Of a stretch of DNA of 64,000 nt, positions 45,143 through 54,781 are shown piece by piece. The position numbers and the translations under genes are program-made. The DNA is from Cytophaga sp. FL35 (GTDB taxonomy: Bacteria > Bacteroidota > Bacteroidia > Flavobacteriales > Flavobacteriaceae), in NCBI RefSeq assembly GCF_014349235.1, contig NZ_JACSOH010000001.1, forward strand, positions 186,001 to 250,000, in the 5' to 3' direction. The notes below the pieces were generated by a model. It searched no databases and was not told the DNA's origin. It saw only the letters and a list, made by a program, of their open reading frames with translations. The stretch's first letter is position 1. Each line of letters starts with the position of its first letter.

Positions 45143-46273
45143 TTAGATACGCTCTAGCTTATAGGGCGCGGAGTGGTTGGCATTCCATTGGCAGATATAC
45201 AGGTTTTTATCTTCATCTACACATACATCATGGCCGTGCAAGATGGGTTTTTCCTCCAATTGATAGCTTTTTTGCAAAATCCCGTTTTTATATTCCGGTT
45301 TAGTACCTCCGGGATTGGAGACTACCTTATCCCCTTCCATAATGGTCACAAATCCGGTATGGTCTTTCCAGTTGGTCTTCCCTTCTTTGGGTTGCGACCA
45401 ACATACGCCGGCATAGAGGTTATTGTCGTCAAAAACGGCCCTACAGACCTGCATATTGGGCATTTCTACCGTTTTTACGTACTTACCATCCAAGGTGTAA
45501 TATTTAAAGCATTGTTGCGACCTGGAGGTGGCTACCACCATGGGGTTGCCTTTTTCCCGGTAATCAATGGCTACCCCATGGGCGCTTACCAATTTATAGT
45601 TCGGGTCCGGATTGTCTTTTCCGCCCCAATGGCGGATGTATCTTCCGTTGCTATCGTACTGAAGGATGCGGCTTTCCCCATACCCATCGGCCACGTAAAT
45701 ATCACCGTTGGGCCCAATGGCCGTTTCGGTCGGGCAAAAGGACTCTTCCGGTTCGTAAACTCCTATGGTCATGGGGTGACCGATATCGAACAGGACACGG
45801 CCATCGACCGTCGTTTTTGACACGCGCCCGTTGTGTTGTACCATTTGATTGCCCTTGCCCAATGCCCAGCCAGAATCGGTAATGTAGAGCATATCCTCCC
45901 CACCTTCATCATGCAAGGTCAAACCGTGACCGCCTTGGTAGGCCGTACCCCAATAGTCCAACAACTGACCCGATTTATCAAAAATAAGAATGTTGTTCTG
46001 CGGATGGTCGCCCACCATGATCAACCTTCCCTTGCTATCCATGACCATTTCATGGCAATTGAGCAGCGGAATTCTAGTGGAGCTTATTTGCGCCCAATTT
46101 TTAATGAGCTTGTATCGATAATCGCCATGGCCTAAAATGGTATCGGTTTCGTTCAGCAAACGCTCAGGATTCTTTTTACTGCCGATGACCGTGGCTCCGA
46201 AAGCCGTTGAGGCGGTAGCGAGGGCCGACCCTGCCAACCCTGTGGTTTTTATAAAATTTCGTCTGGTGGACAT
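45143..46273 (-). CDS. Tat-exported NHL/six-bladed beta-propeller protein
   Basis: A 376-residue protein with a Tat signal (STRRNFIKTTGLAGSA) and repeated propeller motifs (DSKGRLIMVGDHPQNNILIF; GPNGDIYVADGYGESRILQY; DEDKNLYICQWN). Such NHL-type propellers may bind carbohydrate or protein, or act as lactonase-like enzymes. It lies 10 bases after the DUF1501 gene. Exported folded to the periplasm, suggesting a cofactor or metal. Confidence 0.8.
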   Translation of the reverse strand: MSTRRNFIKTTGLAGSALATASTAFGATVIGSKKNPERLLNETDTILGHGDYRYKLIKNWAQISSTRIPLLNCHEMVMDSKGRLIMVGDHPQNNILIFDKSGQLLDYWGTAYQGGHGLTLHDEGGEDMLYITDSGWALGKGNQMVQHNGRVSKTTVDGRVLFDIGHPMTIGVYEPEESFCPTETAIGPNGDIYVADGYGESRILQYDSNGRYIRHWGGKDNPDPNYKLVSAHGVAIDYREKGNPMVVATSRSQQCFKYYTLDGKYVKTVEMPNMQVCRAVFDDNNLYAGVCWSQPKEGKTNWKDHTGFVTIMEGDKVVSNPGGTKPEYKNGILQKSYQLEEKPILHGHDVCVDEDKNLYICQWNANHSAPYKLERI

Positions 46274-46283
46274 TTATGGTTTT

Positions 46284-47786
46284 TTACGTTAAAATATCTT
46301 TGACCACATGGCCGTGGACATCGGTCAATCTAAATCTTCTTCCTTGGTGTTTGAAGGTTAATCGCTCGTGGTCCACCCCGAACAGATGCAATAAAGTAGC
46401 ATGAAAATCATGTACATGCACCGGATTCTCGGTTACGTTGTAGCTAAAATCATCGGTCTCGCCATAGGTGAACCCGGGTTTGATCCCGGCACCCGCCATC
46501 CACATGGTGAAGGCCTTTGGGTGGTGGTCCCTACCATAGTTTTCTTTGGTCAACTGCCCTTGTGAATAGACCGTTCTACCAAACTCTCCTCCCCACACCA
46601 CTAGGGTATCTTCGAGCATACCGCGCTGCTTTAAATCTTTGATCAAGGCCGCTGTGGCTTGATCGGTCTGCTTTGCCTTGAATTTTACACCATTCGGACA
46701 ACCAATATGTTGGTCCCACCCTTGGTGGTACAATTGTACAAATTTCACTCCCTTTTCCAATAGCTTTCTGGCCATCAAACAGTTGGCCGCATACGTTCCG
46801 GGATCTCTACTGTCTTTCCCGTACATATCAAAAATGTGCTCTGGCTCGTCTTTGGTATCGGTTACTTCAGGAATAGATGTTTGCATACGGAAAGCCATCT
46901 CGTACTGTGCCATACGGGATTGTATTTCGGGGTCGCCATAAGCATCTTGTTGAATGGAATTGAGCTTCCCAAGATAATCCAACATTTTTTTGCGGTCATT
47001 ACCATCGTAATTATCCGGATTGTTCAAATACAGTACTGGGTCCTTTCCCGAGCGGAACTGTACCCCTTGGTGTTCCGTTGGCAAAAATCCATTGCCCCAC
47101 AAACCCGCTTTTAGGGGCTGACCTGTTCCGTTTTTAGAAATCAGGGTAATGAAGGTGGGTAAGTTTTCATTGTCAGACCCCAAACCATAACTCAACCAAG
47201 ATCCTATGGAAGGCCTGCCCGGTAATTGATGCCCTGTTTGCATAAAGGTTACGGCAGGTGTATGATTGATTTGATCGGTCTGCATCGATTTTACAAAGCA
47301 CAGGTCGTCCACAATTTCGGCGGTGTGCGGCATCAGCTCGCTTACCCAAGCTCGTGATTCGCCGTATTGCTTAAAATTGAAAATAGAAGGTGCCACGGGC
47401 AAGGTAGATTGGCTACCGCTCATACCCGTAAGCCGTTGACCACCGATGACCGATTCCGGTAAATCCTTACCGAACATATCCACCAGTCCGGGTTTATAAT
47501 CGAACAAATCCAATTGCGAAGGTCCACCGCTTTGGAACAAATAAATAATTCGTTTGGCCTTTGGCAGATGGTGGGGCAAGCCCAGTTTATTTCGGGTGAA
47601 GTTGTTCACCGTCTTTCCAGAATTACCTACACTGGCCCATGCCTTTTCTCCACCGAGCAAACTGCCCAATGCCAAAGCACCGATACCCAAGGAGGTTTTC
47701 TTTAAAAAATGTCTACGGTCCAACTGCTTTTCAATTTCTTGAAAATCTTGGTTGTTAGAGCGTAATGTATCATGATGGTCACACAT
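46284..47786 (-). CDS. DUF1501 protein, Tat-exported
   Basis: A 500-residue DUF1501 protein related to the alkaline phosphatase/sulfatase superfamily. Tat signal RRHFLKKTSLGIGAL; typical segments are YLFQSGGPSQLDLFDYKPGL, WVSELMPHTAEI, GWDQHIGCPNG, VVWGGEFGRT and DHHPKAFTMWMAGAGIK. DUF1501 genes nearly always pair with DUF1549/DUF1553 cytochrome genes, as here (11 bases downstream). The role is unknown. Confidence 0.9.
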   Translation of the reverse strand: MCDHHDTLRSNNQDFQEIEKQLDRRHFLKKTSLGIGALALGSLLGGEKAWASVGNSGKTVNNFTRNKLGLPHHLPKAKRIIYLFQSGGPSQLDLFDYKPGLVDMFGKDLPESVIGGQRLTGMSGSQSTLPVAPSIFNFKQYGESRAWVSELMPHTAEIVDDLCFVKSMQTDQINHTPAVTFMQTGHQLPGRPSIGSWLSYGLGSDNENLPTFITLISKNGTGQPLKAGLWGNGFLPTEHQGVQFRSGKDPVLYLNNPDNYDGNDRKKMLDYLGKLNSIQQDAYGDPEIQSRMAQYEMAFRMQTSIPEVTDTKDEPEHIFDMYGKDSRDPGTYAANCLMARKLLEKGVKFVQLYHQGWDQHIGCPNGVKFKAKQTDQATAALIKDLKQRGMLEDTLVVWGGEFGRTVYSQGQLTKENYGRDHHPKAFTMWMAGAGIKPGFTYGETDDFSYNVTENPVHVHDFHATLLHLFGVDHERLTFKHQGRRFRLTDVHGHVVKDILT

Positions 47787-47797
47787 AATGAACTATT

Positions 47798-50700
47798 TTA
47801 TCGTTTTGTTATAAAGGCATCAGAATTTATAATGGTCGATGCTACCACGGCATTTGCCGCTACCAAGGCCATATCGTCATCAGGGTCTATCTTATGTTCG
47901 CCAATACTGATCCAACCTTGGGCCTTGGCATTATTATTCTTGAATTTCTCCAATTCAGAATGCTGTAAATCGGTTAAAATGGCCAATTCTTCTTGCTTGA
48001 TGCTCCTACCGGTCAGTTTCTTGTAGGTTGCAGCAATACCTTCAGAAACGCTATCATACGCTACCATCTTTTTACCCAGTACCCGTGCCGCCTCAATAAA
48101 CGTAGGGTCGTTTAAAAGCACCAAGGCCTGTAAAGGAGTATTTGTCTCTTGCCTCCTGGTAGTGCACAGATCACGGGAAGGCACATCAAAAGTAGCGATG
48201 GTAGGGTGCGGAGCCGCACGTTTCCAAATGGTGTACATGCTTCTGCGGTACAGTTCCTCTCCTTCCCCTTGCGGATATTCATCACCGGTCACTCGCCATA
48301 GACCAGGTGGCTGATAGGGATGTACACTCTTACCACCGATTTTCTCATTTAAAAGGCCTGAGGCGTACAGCGCATTATCGCGAAGCATTTCACCCGATAG
48401 CCTTTTCGATGGACCCCTCGCCAAGAGTCTGTTCTCACTATCAATTTCCATAAGCTCTTCCGAGGCTAGACTTCTCTGTTGGTAGGTGTTGGACAAAACA
48501 ATCAATTTATGAAGGGCCTTTACGTCCCAACCAGACTCTATGAATTTAATGGCCAACCAATCCAATAATTTTGGATGTGAAGGCAGCTCCCCTTGGTTTC
48601 CGAAATCTTCGGCCGTTTTTACGATTCCCGTTCCAAATAAATGCTGCCAGTAACGGTTTACCGTAACCCTTGCCGTGAGGGGATTGTCCTTATCGGTGAT
48701 CCATTTGGCAAGACCTATACGGTTCTTTTCAAATTTATCAGTGAAGGGAAAAATTTCTTCCGGAGTATTCGGGAAAACAGAATCGGTAGGCTGGTCATAC
48801 TGCCCTCTATCCAGTAGATAAGCCTGGCGCTTCTCTTTACTTTCCTTCATGACCATGATCTGTTTTACTTGTTCGACACTATCAACCAAAACCAACCTAT
48901 CTTTTTCCAAGGCTTCTAGCGCTTTCTGATAGGGTTTTGATTTGGTGGATAGGAAGTACTTTTTAAGCACCTCTTTTTCCAATTCCGATAAACTCACGTA
49001 AGACTTCTGTTTTAAAGCTTCCAATTGATTGCCGTCAGAAATCTGAAGCACTTCCAATGGGGTCAACTCCTTTTCGAACACCATTAGATTATCCACAATG
49101 GAACCACCGATACCTTTACCTCTCCATACGGCACCGATGCGTAGGCCTGGTTCAATGACCGGGCTATTCTCATACAACTGTAAACCATTGAAAATAATAT
49201 CCTTATAGAGGTTATCGAACAAGGTTTTGGTCTGTAGTTTTTTTCCATCCATGTAGATAGATACTCCTTCCGCCTGGCTGGTGCCATCGTAGGTCATGGT
49301 CAATTGCACCCATTTTTCTTTCGGAATTTCATCTATAGATTCAACTACCAAGGCATTGTCGGGCCAAACATGAGCCAGAAGCGCCTCAAGCTTATTGTCT
49401 TTAATTTTTAGGTGATAGCCTCTAAAACAGTGCAGTTCAGGACTGTTCATTTTATGGAAAATGACACCGTTCTCCAGATCTTTCGGAACAAAAACCTCGA
49501 TACCGATAGAAAATGCTTCCGCTCGTTGGTAGATACCTATTTTATCCAAATCAAGCCACGTATCGCCATCCAACAACAACCCTTTTCCACTGCTACCGTC
49601 TGTAAAAACCGGTTTTTCATTATCAACGAACTGTTGCTTCATTCGAATGTGGTTCTTACCATTACCGCCAATGGTATTCACCAATCGTCCTTGATTAAAA
49701 TCCATGGCAGCCACTAATTTATCAGGTTTGGCTGCTGTGGGGATTGCTTTATATTTTTCTTCCTTCAACCAAGTCTCTGCTTTTTCTGCTTCGGTAAGTG
49801 CCGTTTCTTTTACCGTTTTTTCTTTATCGTCCACCAAGGTTTCTAAATAAGCCAACACTTTTTCTTGTTCTTCGGTCGGCAGCATCATCGCCGGAACGGG
49901 CGTGGCACTATCCCAGGAAATAAGTCCGGTTTCATCTACATTGTTGAAGAAACTGAACATTTCAAAATAGTTCTTTTGGGAAATGGGGTCGTATTTATGG
50001 TCGTGACATTTAGCACACTCCATCGTAAGCCCTAAAAACCCTTGACTGGCCACGTGTGAACGATCGGCCACATATTCTACCCTAAATTCTTCATCAATGA
50101 TTCCACCCTCCATATTCTGGGGATGCAAACGATTGAAAGTGGTCGCCAATTTCTGCGCCCTTGTAGCGTTCGGAAGCATATCACCTGCCAATTGCCAAAG
50201 AATAAATTGGTCGTAAGGCATATTTTCATTGAAGGCCTTGATGACCCAATCGCGCCATGGAGACACTTCTCTAAAACGGTCGTTACTGTAGCCGTGGGTA
50301 TCGGCATAGCGCGCCAAATCCATCCAATCCAATGTACGCTGCTCGCCATATTTTTCAGAGGCCAACATACGGTCTACCTGCTTTTCAAAAGCATTGGGCG
50401 AATCGTCGTTTACAAACTCCTCTATTTGTTCCAAAGTAGGCTGCAATCCTGTTAAGTCAATGGAGGCCCTACGTAACAAGGTTTCTTTGTCAGCTTTTTG
50501 AGAAAGCTTTAAATCCATCGGTTCTAATTGTGCCAGCACAAAATTATCAATGGGGTTAGCCACTTGATCTTCATTTTTGACTTTTGGCACCTCGGGATTT
50601 TCAGGTTTTATGAAAGCCCAGTGATCTTTATATTCCGCACCATCTTCGATCCATTTGATCAATACCGCTTTTTCATGATCCGTCAAACTCAGGTGAGAAC

Positions 50701-51040
50701 TCGGTTCGGGCATCACCATTTCGGGGTCATCGGTCATGATGCGGTGAAAAAATTCACTTTTATTGAGATTACCGGGTTTAATAGCCACCTTTCCCGGGTT
50801 TTCTGGAAGTTCCGCATAGGCCGCTTCGGCCGAGTGCAACTGTAGTCCACCTTTAATGTTACCTGCATCAGGCCCATGGCAGAGGTAACATTTGTCTGAT
50901 AAAATCGGCTTTACATGTTGATTAAAGTCCAGTGTTTTCGGTAGGGCTTCGTATTCTGCCGCTACCTCTTGTGGTAATTCGGGTCCACCACAAGAAGCTA
51001 ATCCCAATACAACTGAAATAATGAAAAATCTTTTTATCAT
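47798..51040 (-). CDS. DUF1549/DUF1553 protein with Planctomycete-type cytochrome and LamG domains
   Basis: A 1080-residue lipoprotein (lipobox GLASC, C17). Order: PSCyt1 heme domain with C51-x-x-C54-H55 (CYLCHGPDAG); DUF1549 (about 165-375) with a second CxxCH in CAKCHDHKYDP; LamG/concanavalin-like domain (about 440-650, FSIGIEVFVPK to MVFEKELTPLE); DUF1553 (about 760-1030, NPLTARVTVNRYWQHLFGTG). It is abundant in Planctomycetes and found in some PUL-rich Bacteroidota. With LamG for glycan binding and two hemes it suggests an oxidative step on a carbohydrate; that is inference. Confidence 0.9.
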   Translation of the reverse strand: MIKRFFIISVVLGLASCGGPELPQEVAAEYEALPKTLDFNQHVKPILSDKCYLCHGPDAGNIKGGLQLHSAEAAYAELPENPGKVAIKPGNLNKSEFFHRIMTDDPEMVMPEPSSHLSLTDHEKAVLIKWIEDGAEYKDHWAFIKPENPEVPKVKNEDQVANPIDNFVLAQLEPMDLKLSQKADKETLLRRASIDLTGLQPTLEQIEEFVNDDSPNAFEKQVDRMLASEKYGEQRTLDWMDLARYADTHGYSNDRFREVSPWRDWVIKAFNENMPYDQFILWQLAGDMLPNATRAQKLATTFNRLHPQNMEGGIIDEEFRVEYVADRSHVASQGFLGLTMECAKCHDHKYDPISQKNYFEMFSFFNNVDETGLISWDSATPVPAMMLPTEEQEKVLAYLETLVDDKEKTVKETALTEAEKAETWLKEEKYKAIPTAAKPDKLVAAMDFNQGRLVNTIGGNGKNHIRMKQQFVDNEKPVFTDGSSGKGLLLDGDTWLDLDKIGIYQRAEAFSIGIEVFVPKDLENGVIFHKMNSPELHCFRGYHLKIKDNKLEALLAHVWPDNALVVESIDEIPKEKWVQLTMTYDGTSQAEGVSIYMDGKKLQTKTLFDNLYKDIIFNGLQLYENSPVIEPGLRIGAVWRGKGIGGSIVDNLMVFEKELTPLEVLQISDGNQLEALKQKSYVSLSELEKEVLKKYFLSTKSKPYQKALEALEKDRLVLVDSVEQVKQIMVMKESKEKRQAYLLDRGQYDQPTDSVFPNTPEEIFPFTDKFEKNRIGLAKWITDKDNPLTARVTVNRYWQHLFGTGIVKTAEDFGNQGELPSHPKLLDWLAIKFIESGWDVKALHKLIVLSNTYQQRSLASEELMEIDSENRLLARGPSKRLSGEMLRDNALYASGLLNEKIGGKSVHPYQPPGLWRVTGDEYPQGEGEELYRRSMYTIWKRAAPHPTIATFDVPSRDLCTTRRQETNTPLQALVLLNDPTFIEAARVLGKKMVAYDSVSEGIAATYKKLTGRSIKQEELAILTDLQHSELEKFKNNNAKAQGWISIGEHKIDPDDDMALVAANAVVASTIINSDAFITKR

Positions 51041-51148
51041 TCGATTTTAAGTGTTTGAAATCTAATTCGTGAATGCTCTAATGAAACGGTGTTTAGCTAT
51101 TTCCTAAAACAGGCCTTAGAGTTCACATTTATTTTCTGTGTTCATTAA

Positions 51149-52450
51149 TTAAAACTTTCGCTCTTTTCTGGAGCGTAATTTGTTGGCTTCAGAATCACCC
51201 TTGAATTTCTCTTTCTCGGGATTCCATTCCAACGTTCTATCGAGCTTATAAGCTATATTGGCCAAGTGGCAAACGGATGCCGAACGATGCCCTGTTTCCA
51301 CATCACAAATAGGTTGGCTCCGTTGTTTAATGGCACCTAACCAATCTCCCATATGATTATCGGACTTGTACAATCTTGTATCGCTAGCAGTTAGATTCGT
51401 TTCCAATAGGTTTGCTGGTGTGGTTTCCAAATAACTACGACTGATATCCATCTGCCCTTTGGATCCGAAAAAGCGAACCCCATAGCCACGACCAAAATCT
51501 TTATGCTCCACCTCTACCCCATTTGCATAATACATTTTAAGACCCATCACCGCATTTTTATCCTTGGGCGGTACCAGTTTTACCGGACCAGAATGGTCCA
51601 TTCCCAAGGCCCACTGAACGATATCGAACATGTGCGCGCCCCAATCGGCAAGAATACCACCACCCGTTTCTTCAAACAAGCGCCAATCTGGCCAAAACTT
51701 AACGTCGTTATTCGATGGAGCCAAGCGATGGTTGTACGCCAATAAGGGCGCAGGCCCGCACCAATTGTTCCAATTAACTTCGGAAGGCATCGCTTCTTGC
51801 TCTAAATCATATGCTTTGGCCGGGGTACCTACATTGACTTCTACTCTTTCAATATCCCCCAAGTACCCGTTTCGAACCAATTCACAGGCCTTTCTAAAGG
51901 TTTCCCAAGAACGTTGCATACTACCCACCTGCAAAACCTTGCCAGAGTCCTGAACGGCTTTTACCATAGCCCTACCTTCCGCAATGTTATGTGAAAGGGG
52001 CTTTTCACAGTACACATCCTTTCCTGCTTCAATACTATCCAAAACGTGCTTTGCATGCCAGTGGTCCGGAGATGCTATAACCACCGCATCTATGGCACTA
52101 TCGGATAGCATTTCGTTATAATTCAAATAGTTATTCACACTATTTTGTCTGCTCACTTTACTTAATTCATCGTAACTGCTCGACACATGTTTTTTGAACC
52201 AATCGTTTTTGGTGGTCCAAACATCGGCGCAAGCAATAATTTCCGCATCATTTTTAATGACATTTTTTGCCAAACCACGGCTTTGCTTGCCAAGCCCGAT
52301 AAAACCTACATTTATTTTATCGCTGGGCGCCAAAAATCCCCTACCGAGAACATGCCTAGGTACTATGCTTATGGCCCCTAAGGCCAAACCTGATTTTAAG
52401 AGGAAAGCCCTTCTTGCATTGTAATTTTGATTTTTGTCCGTTTTTGACAT
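51149..52450 (-). CDS. Gfo/Idh/MocA oxidoreductase, Tat-exported
   Basis: About 433 residues from the ATG at 52450 (an ATG at 52484-52486 would add 12). Tat-type leader (NARRAFLLKSGLALGAI), Rossmann GFIGLGKQSRG, EKP motif (YCEKPLSHNI) and the GGGILADWGAHMFDIVQW segment of the family. Such exported members carry a tightly bound NAD(P) and act on sugars in the periplasm. It is upstream of the DUF1553 operon with a 108-base gap, so probably related but possibly separately transcribed. Confidence 0.88.
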   Translation of the reverse strand: MSKTDKNQNYNARRAFLLKSGLALGAISIVPRHVLGRGFLAPSDKINVGFIGLGKQSRGLAKNVIKNDAEIIACADVWTTKNDWFKKHVSSSYDELSKVSRQNSVNNYLNYNEMLSDSAIDAVVIASPDHWHAKHVLDSIEAGKDVYCEKPLSHNIAEGRAMVKAVQDSGKVLQVGSMQRSWETFRKACELVRNGYLGDIERVEVNVGTPAKAYDLEQEAMPSEVNWNNWCGPAPLLAYNHRLAPSNNDVKFWPDWRLFEETGGGILADWGAHMFDIVQWALGMDHSGPVKLVPPKDKNAVMGLKMYYANGVEVEHKDFGRGYGVRFFGSKGQMDISRSYLETTPANLLETNLTASDTRLYKSDNHMGDWLGAIKQRSQPICDVETGHRSASVCHLANIAYKLDRTLEWNPEKEKFKGDSEANKLRSRKERKF

Positions 52451-52486
52451 TTTTAATAATTTATCGCTTTGTTGTTCCGGTTTCAT

Positions 52487-52898
52487 TTGGTTTTCTTTTA
52501 GTTACCCTAAACATACTTCAAGCACAATTTTTAGGACTGTACAAATCGTTTGTATACTGCAACAGATGTTCAAAAATGGTTACACCACCATAGAAACAAG
52601 GACAATCAGACGCGTGATAGGGTCTAAACCAGAAGGTAAAACGTTTAAGAACGCCAACCATTAACCTGACCATTTACGCGTTTTTCAAAAGTAAATGCTC
52701 TAGGAGTTTACAGTGTTATCCAAATCAGGAATAAATATGTACTAATCCGTCATTTTATATATTTGCAAAACGCAACCTCCCACAACATGCAACTTAAGTC
52801 AATAAACAACAGATTCTTACACTATACACTTTCACTGATTACACGATAAATAGAAAAGTAAATTATAAAAAAAACGATTATTTAGAAATTAGGTGGCC
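52487..52898. promoter_or_regulatory. divergent regulatory region between Gfo/Idh/MocA and AraC genes
   Basis: Inverted repeat TACAAA-TCG-TTTGTA at 52540-52554 lies 54 bases upstream of the ATG at 52486, and resembles the CATTTGTA half-sites near susC of the second PUL. On the plus strand TATATTTG (52758-52765) matches the Bacteroidota -7 element, which would give the AraC gene a leader of roughly 125 bases. Nothing else is seen here. Confidence 0.4.
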
Positions 52899-53753
52899 AT
52901 GCAGAAATCATTACAATCACTAAAACTTAGTCTCCAGAATATGGGATACGCCCGTTTGGATAATGGTTGGGACCATGACGATATTCACAGTCCCTTTTCA
53001 AGGTTGTACTACATCACAACCGGAGGCGCCAAAGTGCACCATAACAATAAAGTATTTTATCTGCGACCGAATTACATGTATTTGATACCTAGTTACACCT
53101 ATAGCCGTTACCAATGTGATTTCTACCATGAGCAGTACTATATTCATTTTTATGAGGAAATAGGAAAAGGACTTTCCATCTATAATTTGCGAAACTTCGT
53201 TTATGAAATCGAGGCGACGGAAGTAGACCGAAATTATTTTGACCGTTTATTAAGCCTTAATCCGAATCTGGGCTATAAAAATGATAAGCCATTGGGGTTT
53301 GAAGCACATTTACATCAAGCACAACTAACAAACAAAACCGCCAAACAACTGGAAACTAACGGAATACTATCCATACTTTTTTCTAGGTTTATGGTTGAAA
53401 GCGGGAATAAAAAGGACAGCGGAGAAAATGCCCATCGACTTAAGGGCATATTAACCTATATAGGAGAAAATCTACACAACCCTATTGGTCTAGAAACACT
53501 TGCCGAAAAATATAATGTTAGCGCAGATTACCTTTCACGTTTATTTTATAAAAGGTATGGAATTAGGCCCAATAGATACATACAGGGAAAACGAATTGAG
53601 CGTTCTCAAATGTTATTATTGACTACCAATTACAGCATTAAACAGATTTCCGAAAAGGTAGGGTTCGATAGTCTATCCTATTTCTCAAAAACCTTTAAAA
53701 AGCATACCGGTAAAACACCTGTTGTATTTAGGAGCGAGAAGGTGAACGTCTAA
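52899..53753 (+). CDS. AraC-family regulator, first of a tandem pair
   Basis: About 284 residues from the ATG at 52899 (a GTG at 52893 adds two). N-terminal cupin-like arm (HNNKVFYLRPNYMYLIPSYT) and C-terminal AraC double HTH (IGLETLAEKYNVSADYLSRL; IKQISEKVGFDSLSYFSKTF). It is clearly paralogous to the next gene, 13 bases downstream: compare LKLSLQNMGYARLD with LKLSLLHTGYAKLD. The pair opens the second PUL and probably binds the tandem half-sites before the DUF5060 and susC genes. Confidence 0.88.
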   Translation: MQKSLQSLKLSLQNMGYARLDNGWDHDDIHSPFSRLYYITTGGAKVHHNNKVFYLRPNYMYLIPSYTYSRYQCDFYHEQYYIHFYEEIGKGLSIYNLRNFVYEIEATEVDRNYFDRLLSLNPNLGYKNDKPLGFEAHLHQAQLTNKTAKQLETNGILSILFSRFMVESGNKKDSGENAHRLKGILTYIGENLHNPIGLETLAEKYNVSADYLSRLFYKRYGIRPNRYIQGKRIERSQMLLLTTNYSIKQISEKVGFDSLSYFSKTFKKHTGKTPVVFRSEKVNV

Positions 53754-53766
53754 AAGTAGATTCCAA

Positions 53767-54642
53767 ATGAAAAACATTTTAAGCTCTTTAAAGCTCAGCC
53801 TATTGCATACGGGATATGCAAAACTAGACCATCAATGGAGCTTTAATGATGTGGTAAGCCCCTTCAGTCGTTTGTTTCTAATCGTCAAGGGTAGTGCCAA
53901 ATTGTATCAGGCCGGTCAAGATATTGATCTGGAGGCAGGAAACATGTATTTGATTCCCAAAAACGTCCTTAACGATTACCACTGCCCAATTTACCACGAA
54001 CAATTGTATGTAAGCTTCTTTGACGAGGTAGAAACTGGCTTATCCATTTACGATTTCAAAGATTTTGATTATGCAATTAAAGCAACTCCTGAAGACCAAG
54101 CGCTTTTTGAAAGGTTGATTGAAATGCATCCTGATCGTTCCATAGCAAACAGTGACCCCAAAAGACATTTTGAAGAAGCAACGTCCCTCCTCAATTTTGA
54201 AAATAAAAATGAGCAGTTGACCACATCCTCCTATATAGAAACCATGGGCATTCTTGCTGTATTGCTTTCGAGATTTATCAAAACTTCAAACGTCGTAGAA
54301 TTAGACTCTAAGGGCAAAAACCACCTTTACGAAGTTTTGATTCAAATAGCAGAAAATCTTGATAAAAATCTTACCGTAGAGGAGTTGGCGCATTATTGTC
54401 ATTTAAGCGTCGACCATTTTTCAAAGAGTTTCAAACAGAAAATGGGAATGCGTCCAAACAAATACATACAACAACAAAGAATTAAGAGAGCCCAACTCCT
54501 ATTGCTCACCACGGACAGTTCAATTCCCCAAATTGCGCAAAATGTTGGTATGGGCAATTTATCCTATTTCTCAAGAACGTTTAAAAAGTTTACAGGAGCC
54601 TCACCCGGTAATTTCCGCAAACAAAAGAATAGTTCAATTTAA
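53767..54642 (+). CDS. AraC-family regulator, second of a tandem pair
   Basis: A 291-residue AraC regulator with the same build: cupin-like arm (LYQAGQDIDLEAGNMYLIPK) and C-terminal HTH (LTVEELAHYCHLSVDHFSKS; IPQIAQNVGMGNLSYFSRTF). Paralog of the preceding gene along its length. Two regulators in tandem might form heterodimers or respond to different oligosaccharides. The tandem half-site at 54651-54684 lies just after its stop. Confidence 0.88.
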   Translation: MKNILSSLKLSLLHTGYAKLDHQWSFNDVVSPFSRLFLIVKGSAKLYQAGQDIDLEAGNMYLIPKNVLNDYHCPIYHEQLYVSFFDEVETGLSIYDFKDFDYAIKATPEDQALFERLIEMHPDRSIANSDPKRHFEEATSLLNFENKNEQLTTSSYIETMGILAVLLSRFIKTSNVVELDSKGKNHLYEVLIQIAENLDKNLTVEELAHYCHLSVDHFSKSFKQKMGMRPNKYIQQQRIKRAQLLLLTTDSSIPQIAQNVGMGNLSYFSRTFKKFTGASPGNFRKQKNSSI

Positions 54643-54650
54643 AGTTTCTA

Positions 54651-54684
54651 TATACCCATTTATGAGGCCTCAAAATCATTTGTG
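54651..54684 (+). promoter_or_regulatory. tandem AraC-type half-sites before the DUF5060 gene
   Basis: CAAAATCATTTGTG at 54671 is preceded 20 bp upstream by TATACCCATTTATG (10 of 14 bases match the consensus CAAAACCATTTGTG). The first word and the following GTAGTGTTTTAA recur almost unchanged before susC at 57026-57053. A 20-21 bp direct repeat is typical of AraC-family operators. Confidence 0.5.
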
Positions 54685-54781
54685 GTAGTGTTTTAATGCT
54701 CAGTTACCAACACCGCTGAAAAACAAGTAAATCTAAAGTCAATAACCAATATCTTAGTAGCGCAACCAACAAAACAACTGC

